Of a DNA stretch of 20,878 bases, positions 1 through 7,131 are shown piece by piece. Origin of the DNA: CAZCCM01 sp964616165 (lineage in GTDB: Bacteria > Bacillota > Clostridia > TANB77 > CAG-508); the NCBI GenBank assembly GCA_964616165.1, contig CAZTTS010000015.1:1-20878 (forward strand), written 5' to 3'. Below the pieces are notes generated by a model. It saw nothing but the letters and a program-made list of their open reading frames with translations, made no database searches and was not told the DNA's origin. Each line of letters starts with the position of its first letter. The first letter of the stretch is position 1. A program made the position numbers and the translations under genes.

Positions 1-3000
1 CATTATTCAGTGAAGATGCCATAAGGTCCATACTATATGGAGATACTCCACCTCCCGCTTTCCATTTAGCTCCATATATTTTTGCAGTTACTGCAGCAAC
101 AATATCGGGAACCCAGCCATTAAATGTATAATTTGTTCTCCACGGTTGTAAATTTGGTGGTTTTTTTCCTTCTTCAACTTCTATTGTATAATCTGCTGTA
201 GAGCCATTGTATGTTCCTCCATTCAATTTATATGTTATTTTATAAAATACTGTTACTGTTTTCCATTGAGCTGTATATGTTCTATTAGCTGTAGCATTTG
301 CTAATGCTGGAGACCAACCTTGAAATTTATAATTTGTTCTTGTTGGTGTTAAATTTGGTGGCATTGTCCCTGCTTGCACTGATCTTGTTGGATTTGTTGT
401 AGAATTATTGTATCTTCCTCCATTTAAATTATATGTAATTGTATAGTATACGATATTCTTAGTCCATTGGGCTACCATTGTTGTGCTTGCATCCCAACCA
501 TAAGGTGTATTAGGAGGATACAATCTATCAGGTCTCATATGTGACAACCACCCATTAAATGTATAACCACTTCTTGTTGGTGAATGAGAATGTGTATAAA
601 CATATGCTCCACCATGAGTTCTAGTTTGTGAAGCAAAGGTTCCTGAGCCTCCATTTCTATCATATGATATTGTGTAGGTTATAACAGTCCATTTAGCTGT
701 ATATGTATTATTTCCATTAAATGTACTTGGTACTGCTGGATTCCATCCACCAAATGTGTAACCTGTTCTTGTAGGCGTTCCTGGTGTACTCGAACTACTA
801 CCAGAATTCCCATTTGTTGTTCTATTTGCAGTTGAACCTCCTATACTTCCACCATTTAAATTGAATGTAAATGTATATTTTATTATACTCCATTGGGCTG
901 TATATGTATTATTTCCATTAAATGTACTTGGCACCGATGGACTCCATCCAGTAAATGTGTAATGCGTTCTTGTTGGTGTTCCTGGAGTACTTGAACTACT
1001 GCCAGAATTCCCTTTTGTTGTTCTGTCGGCTGTTGATCCGCCTATACTTCCGCCATTTAATTTAAATGTAAATGTATATGATATTATACTCCATTGGGCT
1101 GTATATGTATTATTTCCATTAAATGTACTTGGCACTGATGGACTCCATCCAGTAAATGTGTAATGTGTTCTTGTTGGTGTTCCTGGTGTACTTGAACTAC
1201 TACCAGAATTCCCATTTGTTGTTCTGTCAGCTGTTGATCCACCTATGCTTCCGCCGTTTAATTTAAATGTAAATGTATATGATATTATACTCCATTGAGC
1301 CGTATATGTATTATTTCCATTAAATGTACTTGGTACCGATGGACTCCATCCAGTAAATGTGTAATGTGTTCTTGTTGGTGTTCCCGGAGTACTTGAACTA
1401 CTACCTGAATTTCCACTTGTTGTTCTATCAGCCGTTGATCCGCCTATACTTCCACCATTTAATTTAAATGTAAATGTATATGTTATTATGCTCCATTGTG
1501 CTGTAAAAGTTCTATTCCCATCAAATGTTGCTGGTACTGATGGACTCCAGCCAGTAAATGTGTAATGTGTTCTTGTTGGATTTGTTGGAGTTTTTGATGC
1601 TGTTCCATATGTTCCACTAAATGTTTGATTTGCTGTTGAACCTCCTGATGTTCCTCCACCCATATTGAATGTAAATGTATATGTTGCAGCTGTCCATTGA
1701 GCTGTAAAAGTTTTATTTTGATCAAATGTTGCCGGTACCGTTGGAGACCAACCATTAAATGTATAATGTTCTCTTGTTGGGTTTGATGGAGTAGATGACG
1801 GAGTTCCTACTAAACCAGTAGTTGTTCTCCCATTATCAAATGTAAATGTAACCCTCCATTGAGCTGTAAAAGACCTGTTTTGGTCAAAAGTACCTGGTAC
1901 TGCTGGACTCCAGCCATCAAAGGTACAACCCGTTCTTGTTGGTGTTCCTGGAGTGCTTGAAGTACTGCCATAATCTCCACTTGTTGTTTTATTTGCGCTT
2001 GAACCGCCTATACTGCCACCGTTTAAATTAAATGTAAATGTATATGTTACTATTGTCCATGTTGGAGTAAAAGTTCTATTTTGGTCAAATGTACTTGGCA
2101 CTGATGGGCTCCATCCACTAAATGTATGTCCTGTTTTTGTAGGATTTGACGGAGTAGATGATGGAGTTCCTACTAAGCCAGTAGTTGTTCTCCCATTATC
2201 AAATGTAAATGTAACCCTCCATTGAGCTGTAAAAGTTGTGTTCCCATTAAATGTTCCTGGTACCGTTGGACTCCATCCATCAAATGTACAACCTGTTCTT
2301 GTAGGCGTTCCTGGTGTACTTGAGGTACTGCCAGAATTCCCACTAGTTGTTCTATTTGCTGTTGAGCCACCTATGCTTCCACCATTTAAGTTAAATGTAA
2401 ATGTATATGTTATTATTGTCCATTGTGCTGTATATGTTCTATTTCCTGTATATGTACTTGGTAAACTTGGTGACCAACCACTAAATGTGTGATGCGTCCT
2501 TGTTGGTGTTCCTGGTGTTGTTGCTGTTGTTTCATAAGTTCCACTAGTTGTTCTATTTGCTGTTGAGCCACCTATGCTTCCACCATTTAAGTCGAATGTA
2601 TATGTATATGTTATAGCTGTCCACTGTGCTGTATATGTATTATTTCCTGTATATGTACTTGGTACTGATGGAGACCAACCACTAAATGTATAATAGGTTC
2701 TTGTTGGATTTGCTGGTATACTTGAACTTGTTCCATATGTCCCACTTGTTGTTCTGTCTGCTGTTGAACCTCCTATATTTCCTCCATTCATCTTAAAAGT
2801 AAATGTATATGTACGAGTTGTCCACTGAGCCACATATGTTGTAGTTTCTGTAATTTCCTCTTCTAAAGGTGGTAGCCAACCAGTAAAATTATGATGTTCT
2901 TTTGCCGGTGTTCCGATATCTTTAACAATATCTCCTATATAGTATTCTTTACTCTCTACGGTAGTCTCTCCATTTAATGTTCCACCTGCTAAGTTAAAAT

Positions 3001-3634
3001 GAGCATTTACTATATTCAAATTTTCTATGTATTGCCTGTATTGCATATTTGCTACTACTGGTGTATTATATTGAATTTCTGGGACCCATTCTGTTACCCC
3101 TGAAGGAATGCTATCTCCTGATGTATTCAGATAATCTTGCAATGTTTGATTCCTCATTACAATCATCTTTTTTTCTTGTTCTTTATCTTGTTCTTTATAC
3201 TTAAAAGTAATTGTATGTCTTGAAGCTATATTGTCTTTGGAAATATCTGATGGATCTGATATATCTTTTAAATTACTTAAATCTATTACCACTTCAACAT
3301 TATCTTTTTTTAATGTAACTGTTTTATTTATTTTATCATGAGCTACTATTTCATATTTATCCTTTTCGTCTTTTTTCATATTATCAGCTTCTACTTGACT
3401 GATAAAAACGTCAACTATTTCATCTTCGCTTATGTCTTCATCTAAAACAATTACCGATTTCACCGATTGCGCATAGCCATTGATACCCGCAATAATAGCA
3501 TCTTCTTTGGTCTCTCTTGTTAAACCTAATAAATTGCCATCAATAGAAAAGGCTACTACTACTGCAACAATAACTAAAAGTACAATAATCGTTACAACTA
3601 GTGAAATTAAACTAATTCCTTTTTTAAAATTCAT
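1..3634 (-). CDS. Large prepilin-like, InlB-repeat surface protein (3' end outside window)
   Basis: The frame is open from the ATG at 3634 to the window edge, giving at least 1211 residues with no stop. The start follows AGGAG at 8-nt spacing. Residues 5-33 are a hydrophobic segment of prepilin type (KKGISLISLVVTIIVLL). Residues 34 to about 210 form a charged domain I do not recognise, and the rest is InlB-type repeats (Listeria-Bacteroides repeat family). Each repeat runs from a YTFTF-NLNGG strand through a PTRT-YTF-GW core to an end such as TYTAQW. I count 15 repeats; the conserved end Trp codons sit at 2822, 2621, 2420, 2219, 2057, 1856, 1694, 1493, 1292, 1091, 890, 689, 464, 263 and 62. 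Such repeats are typical of Gram-positive surface adhesins. I infer a cell-surface protein held by its N-terminal helix. The C-terminal end is not visible, so a wall-sorting signal cannot be excluded. The first 271 residues match the 866-aa protein at 4269-6869. Confidence 0.88.
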   Translation of the reverse strand, partial: MNFKKGISLISLVVTIIVLLVIVAVVVAFSIDGNLLGLTRETKEDAIIAGINGYAQSVKSVIVLDEDISEDEIVDVFISQVEADNMKKDEKDKYEIVAHDKINKTVTLKKDNVEVVIDLSNLKDISDPSDISKDNIASRHTITFKYKEQDKEQEKKMIVMRNQTLQDYLNTSGDSIPSGVTEWVPEIQYNTPVVANMQYRQYIENLNIVNAHFNLAGGTLNGETTVESKEYYIGDIVKDIGTPAKEHHNFTGWLPPLEEEITETTTYVAQWTTRTYTFTFKMNGGNIGGSTADRTTSGTYGTSSSIPANPTRTYYTFSGWSPSVPSTYTGNNTYTAQWTAITYTYTFDLNGGSIGGSTANRTTSGTYETTATTPGTPTRTHHTFSGWSPSLPSTYTGNRTYTAQWTIITYTFTFNLNGGSIGGSTANRTTSGNSGSTSSTPGTPTRTGCTFDGWSPTVPGTFNGNTTFTAQWRVTFTFDNGRTTTGLVGTPSSTPSNPTKTGHTFSGWSPSVPSTFDQNRTFTPTWTIVTYTFTFNLNGGSIGGSSANKTTSGDYGSTSSTPGTPTRTGCTFDGWSPAVPGTFDQNRSFTAQWRVTFTFDNGRTTTGLVGTPSSTPSNPTREHYTFNGWSPTVPATFDQNKTFTAQWTAATYTFTFNMGGGTSGGSTANQTFSGTYGTASKTPTNPTRTHYTFTGWSPSVPATFDGNRTFTAQWSIITYTFTFKLNGGSIGGSTADRTTSGNSGSSSSTPGTPTRTHYTFTGWSPSVPSTFNGNNTYTAQWSIISYTFTFKLNGGSIGGSTADRTTNGNSGSSSSTPGTPTRTHYTFTGWSPSVPSTFNGNNTYTAQWSIISYTFTFKLNGGSIGGSTADRTTKGNSGSSSSTPGTPTRTHYTFTGWSPSVPSTFNGNNTYTAQWSIIKYTFTFNLNGGSIGGSTANRTTNGNSGSSSSTPGTPTRTGYTFGGWNPAVPSTFNGNNTYTAKWTVITYTISYDRNGGSGTFASQTRTHGGAYVYTHSHSPTRSGYTFNGWLSHMRPDRLYPPNTPYGWDASTTMVAQWTKNIVYYTITYNLNGGRYNNSTTNPTRSVQAGTMPPNLTPTRTNYKFQGWSPALANATANRTYTAQWKTVTVFYKITYKLNGGTYNGSTADYTIEVEEGKKPPNLQPWRTNYTFNGWVPDIVAAVTAKIYGAKWKAGGGVSPYSMDLMASSLNN
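689..2821 (-). repeat. Tandem InlB-type repeat array, 201-bp and 162-bp units
   Basis: Eleven consecutive in-frame units fill this stretch: nine of 201 bp (67 residues) and two of 162 bp (54 residues), summing exactly to 2133 bp. The short units lack most of the NLNGGSIGGST segment and begin RVTFTFDNG. The four units ending at Trp codons 1292, 1091, 890 and 689 are the most alike; those ending at 1292, 1091 and 890 differ by only a few residues. The 201+162 pair ending at 2057 is repeated as the pair ending at 1694, so there is also a 363-bp higher-order period. Three less regular units of 225, 201 and 201 bp continue down to position 62. Confidence 0.9.
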
Positions 3635-3686
3635 TTTCTTTACTCCTACTTATACTATTTATTAAAATTTTAATATATTTACACCC

Positions 3687-3715
3687 ATTATAGCCTATAG
3701 AAAAAGTTATGTTGA
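3687..3715 (-). promoter_or_regulatory. Probable promoter of the large InlB-repeat gene
   Basis: On the minus strand a perfect -10 hexamer TATAAT lies at 3687-3692. A weak -35 (TCAACA, 4 of 6 to consensus) lies at 3710-3715, with a 17-bp spacer. This leaves a leader of roughly 45 nt containing the AGGAG ribosome binding site. Nearby AT-rich sequence makes chance matches possible. Confidence 0.5.
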
Positions 3716-3760
3716 TTTTTTATGCCTTATTTTACCCATTTGTAATATTACAATATAAAA

Positions 3761-3781
3761 GCCAAACTAAAATAGTTTGGC
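3761..3781 (-). terminator. Hairpin terminator downstream of the DUF4870 gene
   Basis: A perfect 9-bp inverted repeat (arms GCCAAACTA and TAGTTTGGC) closes a 3-nt AAA loop. On the minus strand it is followed by TTTTATATT, a short U-rich tail. It lies about 45 bp past the stop of the small membrane-protein gene at 3827 and before the promoter of the next gene, where a Rho-independent terminator is expected. Confidence 0.7.
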
Positions 3782-3826
3782 ATATTATAATATTATTATT
3801 TGTTTTAATAGTTATTTAGCAATGAT

Positions 3827-4195
3827 TTATTTTTTATCTTCAGTTTCTGTATCTTTTATTTCTGCATCAACATCTTTTGTTGGTCCTGAAGTTTCTTTCC
3901 CGAATTCTTTTGCAAATATAGCATCAACTATATTTGAAACTCCCGGAAGTTTTGGATCTTCTTCATTTACTACTCTTATAATTCCTAAAACTAAAAATAC
4001 TAATGCAGCAGGTCCAACAAGAAAATATAAATAAGGTATAAAAGCTAAAACAAAAGCTATTACACCAATAACTAAAGATTGTGCTGCATGATATTTAGTT
4101 TCCTTAGATGAATCATTTAATAAGAAAAACACTAAACCTCCAATTGGCCCAAAAACATATGCTAAAATTTGTTTTGTTTTTTCATCCATATTCAT
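3827..4195 (-). CDS. Small DUF4870/Tic20-like membrane protein
   Basis: A 122-residue protein with an N-terminal LAYVFGPIGGLVFFLL segment (about residues 11-26), a KYHAAQSLVIGVIAF helix (about 34-50) and a third hydrophobic stretch (about 52-75). A 45-residue charged, acidic, probably cytosolic tail follows. The G-P-I-G-G turn and the HAAQSL motif before the second helix are characteristic of the DUF4870/Tic20-like family of small bacterial membrane proteins, whose function is unknown. AGGAG lies 3 nt before the ATG at 4195 and 9 nt before an in-frame ATG at 4189, so the true start may be the latter (120 aa). Upstream are two TATAAT matches (4207-4212 and 4218-4223). The gene sits between two paralogous surface-protein genes and has its own terminator. 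Nothing in the sequence links it functionally to them. Confidence 0.85.
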   Translation of the reverse strand: MNMDEKTKQILAYVFGPIGGLVFFLLNDSSKETKYHAAQSLVIGVIAFVLAFIPYLYFLVGPAALVFLVLGIIRVVNEEDPKLPGVSNIVDAIFAKEFGKETSGPTKDVDAEIKDTETEDKK

Positions 4196-4268
4196 TCTCC
4201 TAACTTATTATAATTTAATTATAATTTCATTGTATATTATTTTTTTCTTTTAAACAAGTTTTAAAAAA

Positions 4269-6869
4269 TTATTTCCACTCTATAGGAATTAATGCGTAAT
4301 TTGATAAGTTAGTACAACCGAGAAAACAGCTATTACCAACTACTCCTGTTCTTTCCCATAAAGCTGGTGCATTTCCGGTTAAATTTTTGCAATGTCCAAA
4401 AGTGAAATCAAAAACTTCTACACTTAGACAATTATCAAATAATCCGGCTGGTATATTTGATGATATTTGATTGCAATAAGAAAATGTACCATAAAAGTTT
4501 GTTACATTAGGACAATTATCAAATAGTCCGGCTGGTATTTCTAATATATTACTACAGAACATAAAAGCACTTTGAAAATTTTGCGCACTTACACAAGTTT
4601 TAAACAAGTCTGCAGGTATGCTTGTTATCGCAGTACATTGAAGAAATATTGTGCTAAAATCAAGCGCGTTTGTGCAGTTTAAGAACATATCCTCTGAAAG
4701 AGTTTCTAAATTTGTACAAAGGCCAAAGGTATTTTTAAAACTTAAAACATTTGTACAATTTTTAAATAGTCCAGAAGGTATGCTTGTTATTCCTTTGCAG
4801 TTTTGAAAGGTCGTTTCAAAAGTGGTTGCACTTTCACAGGCTGAAAATAAGTTGCTAGGCAAGCTTGTTAATAAGTTACAATTATAAAATGCAGATGTAA
4901 AATCTTCAGCATCAGTACAATTATCAAATAATCCAGAAGGTAAACTTGTTAGATTAATACAGCCTCCAAACACATAATTAAAATTAACTGCTTTCGTGGT
5001 ATTTTCGAATAAATTTGGTCCAATACTATTTATTCTATTATGAGAAAAAGTTTCTCTAAAATTAATTACATTTGGACAATTTGTAAATAAATTAGAAGAA
5101 ATACTCCCAGTTAAACCATTACAAGAAGCAAACGTTCTATAAAAACTAGTTACTTTTGTACAATTTGAAAATAAATTAGCCGGTATACTTCCCGTTAAAG
5201 AAGAACAAGATTGAAAAGTTGATTGAAAACTTAAAACATTTGAACAATTGGCAAATAAATTTGCAGGAATTTCACCATTTAAAGAATAACAATTAGTAAA
5301 AGTACCATCAAAACGAGTTACATTTAAGAAACTATTAATATTTGGAGAAGGTATTGGTCCTGTTAAATTAGAACAACCAGTAAATTTATATACATTGCTT
5401 CCTAACTCTCCCCATGCAACAAGCTTATATAATTGTTGTTTTTCTACATAACTAAAATAATCCCATTGAGTTATTCTACCTATTATTTGTATTGTAAATG
5501 GTGTGTTAGCAGGTACATTATTAGTTATTTTAAAATGACTAGAAGTATATTTGGTAAATGGCCCCCCATTATTTGATACTAAAACAAAACCAGAAACCGA
5601 TACTGGAATCATAATTTCTTCGTTTATTTCTTGTTTTTTCAGTTGCACTTCCATAGGTATTGACCATATTGCTGTGTATGTGCTGTTTGTTGTTACAGGA
5701 ACTAAGTTTGGAGTCCAACCAACAAACATATATCCACTTTTTGTCGGTACTAATTCAGGAGGCATTGTATTTTGTTCTACTAATCTAATTTGATTTGCAG
5801 TTGAACCTTCATAACTACCGCCGTTTAAATTATATGTTATAGTAAATACTCTTACCCATTGAGCAGTGAATGTTCTATTTTGATCAAATGTTGAAGGCAC
5901 TGCTGGATTCCATCCATTAAACACAAAATTTGCTCTAATTGGTATACCTGGTGTGTGAGATGGACTTCCCGAAGGACCTGAAGTAGTTCTACTTGCTGTT
6001 GAGCCTCCTATATTTCCACCATTCAAATTAAAAGTAAAAGTATATATTACAGTATCCCATTGTGCTGTATATGTTGTTGTTTCCATTATTGGATCATTCA
6101 ATGATGGAGTCCAACCAACAAAAGAATAATATTCTTTTACTGGAGTTCCTATGTCTTCTATTATTCTTCCTTTTAAATATTCTTTACTTTCTACAGTTGT
6201 TTTACCATTTAATGTTCCTCCAGATAAATTAAAATGTGCCATTACATATTCTATTTTTTCTATATATTGTTTATATTCTATATTTTCTACTACCGGTGTA
6301 TTGTATTGAATTGCTGGGACCCATTCTGTAACTCCTTGTGGTATTGAATCTCCAGTCTCATTTAAGTATTGTTGTAAGGTTTGACTTCTTAAAATTACCA
6401 TTTTTTTGGTTTTTTCTTCATTTCCTTCTTTGTATTTAAAAGAAACTGTATATCTTGAGCTTACATTCTCTTTCGTGTTATCAGCTGTATCTCCTGCTTC
6501 CACTATGTTTTTTAAGTCTATAACAACTTCTACTCCATCTTTTTGTAAGGTAACAGTTTTGTTTTCGTCATCTCTTGAAACAATCTCATATTTATCTTGT
6601 TCTGTTTTTTTTATATTATCTTCTTCTACTTTCTCAATAAATTTATCTACTACATTATCTTCTGTTAATTCTTTATCTAAAATAATTACAGCTTTTGTTT
6701 CTTTCCCATAATCATTAATCTGAGCGACAATCGCATCCGTTTTAGTCGTTTTTACTAATCCTAAAAAACTTCCATCTACCGATAAAGCTATCACTATTCC
6801 TATTAAAATTAAAAGTATAATAATTGTTACAACTAACGAAATTAAAAATATACCATTTTTAACTTTCAT
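4269..6869 (-). CDS. Prepilin-like surface protein with InlB repeats and BspA-like leucine-rich repeats
   Basis: An 866-residue protein. Residues 6-31 form a prepilin-like hydrophobic helix after a Gly (NG-IFLISLVVTIIILL). Residues 34-210 are the same unrecognised domain as in the gene at 1-3634. InlB-type repeats end at W271, W338 and W402. Residues 403-533 are an undefined linker. Eleven leucine-rich-type units of 26-28 residues (IPAGLFDNC-NV-FYGTF-YCN pattern) span 534-833, followed by a capping stretch ending LSNYALIPIEWK. All 24 Cys lie at 499-852; residues 1-498 contain none. The LRR pattern resembles BspA-like surface LRR proteins that bind host or matrix ligands, and I infer an adhesin. 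There is no LPXTG signal at the C-terminus, so the N-terminal helix is the only visible anchor. AAGGAG lies 7 nt before the ATG. Confidence 0.9.
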   Translation of the reverse strand: MKVKNGIFLISLVVTIIILLILIGIVIALSVDGSFLGLVKTTKTDAIVAQINDYGKETKAVIILDKELTEDNVVDKFIEKVEEDNIKKTEQDKYEIVSRDDENKTVTLQKDGVEVVIDLKNIVEAGDTADNTKENVSSRYTVSFKYKEGNEEKTKKMVILRSQTLQQYLNETGDSIPQGVTEWVPAIQYNTPVVENIEYKQYIEKIEYVMAHFNLSGGTLNGKTTVESKEYLKGRIIEDIGTPVKEYYSFVGWTPSLNDPIMETTTYTAQWDTVIYTFTFNLNGGNIGGSTASRTTSGPSGSPSHTPGIPIRANFVFNGWNPAVPSTFDQNRTFTAQWVRVFTITYNLNGGSYEGSTANQIRLVEQNTMPPELVPTKSGYMFVGWTPNLVPVTTNSTYTAIWSIPMEVQLKKQEINEEIMIPVSVSGFVLVSNNGGPFTKYTSSHFKITNNVPANTPFTIQIIGRITQWDYFSYVEKQQLYKLVAWGELGSNVYKFTGCSNLTGPIPSPNINSFLNVTRFDGTFTNCYSLNGEIPANLFANCSNVLSFQSTFQSCSSLTGSIPANLFSNCTKVTSFYRTFASCNGLTGSISSNLFTNCPNVINFRETFSHNRINSIGPNLFENTTKAVNFNYVFGGCINLTSLPSGLFDNCTDAEDFTSAFYNCNLLTSLPSNLFSACESATTFETTFQNCKGITSIPSGLFKNCTNVLSFKNTFGLCTNLETLSEDMFLNCTNALDFSTIFLQCTAITSIPADLFKTCVSAQNFQSAFMFCSNILEIPAGLFDNCPNVTNFYGTFSYCNQISSNIPAGLFDNCLSVEVFDFTFGHCKNLTGNAPALWERTGVVGNSCFLGCTNLSNYALIPIEWK
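4371..5270 (-). repeat. Eleven BspA-like leucine-rich repeat units
   Basis: These 900 bp encode residues 534-833 as eleven units with lengths 28, 28, 26, six of 27, 28 and 28. The consensus is roughly (I/L)P(A/S)(G/N)LF-NC-NV-SF-(S/G)TF-(S/N)C-(N/S)LTS. Most units contribute two Cys, one after the LF-N turn and one after the TF strand. Unlike the InlB array next door, the units have diverged from each other, which suggests an older amplification. Confidence 0.85.
5664..6239 (-). repeat. Three InlB-type repeats in the 866-aa protein
   Basis: Residues 211-402 hold three units ending AQW271, AQW338 and AIW402. The first belongs to the 271-residue module shared with the large gene to the left. 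The second resembles that gene's 67-residue array units. The third has the RLVEQNTMPPELVPTKSGY form seen in the last, less regular units of the left-hand protein (RSVQAGTMPPNLTPTRTNY). The paralogs therefore appear to match at both ends of the InlB region and differ in the number of internal units. Confidence 0.8.
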
Positions 6870-6899
6870 TTTATTTCTCCTTTATACTTACTCAATTTA

Positions 6900-6926
6900 A
6901 TTATATATTAAACAACAAAAAAACAA
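6900..6926 (-). promoter_or_regulatory. Possible promoter of the LRR/InlB gene
   Basis: On the minus strand TATAAT lies at 6900-6905. A TTGTTT candidate -35 lies at 6921-6926, but the spacer is only 15 bp, which is short. The AAGGAG ribosome binding site lies downstream, just before the start codon. The -10 match is exact; the -35 assignment is doubtful. Confidence 0.4.
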
Positions 6927-6966
6927 TAGGTTTTAAGTGTTTTTTTTATTTCTAAAAATAAAAAAA

Positions 6967-6985
6967 TAAGGTAAATCTTACCTTA
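6967..6985 (-). terminator. Rho-independent terminator after ligA (possibly bidirectional)
   Basis: An 8-bp perfect stem (arms TAAGGTAA and TTACCTTA) with a 3-nt loop is followed on the minus strand by seven T and then A and five T. It lies about 145 bp past the ligA stop and before the promoter region of the 866-aa surface-protein gene. It therefore probably ends the long housekeeping transcript. The plus side also has a run of six T (6991-6996), but no plus-strand gene lies near to use it. Confidence 0.7.
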
Positions 6986-7131
6986 AATCCTTTTTTATCA
7001 ACAATTATCATTGTTTTTAAAAAAATTTTTTATGCATCTTTATTACAAAAATTTTAATCTTAAAGCTTTTTAAAATAATTTATTTAAAATTTACCCAATT
7101 TTATCTTATTAAATAACTAAATCTATCAAAT

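Noticed and set aside
1486..2370. Minus-strand frames rich in Gln and His (1486-1755 and 2173-2370)
   Set aside because: They are out-of-frame readings of the repeat array, which stays open in other frames because the unit length is a multiple of three. They have no ribosome binding sites.
60..2990. Regularly spaced repeats that could suggest a CRISPR array
   Set aside because: The period is 162-225 bp with no 20-40 bp repeat/spacer alternation, and the whole stretch is one continuous reading frame of InlB-type protein repeats.
1..7131. Prophage or transposon origin for the surface-protein region
   Set aside because: No integrase, transposase, terminal inverted repeats or target-site duplications are visible, and base composition looks similar to the rest of the window.
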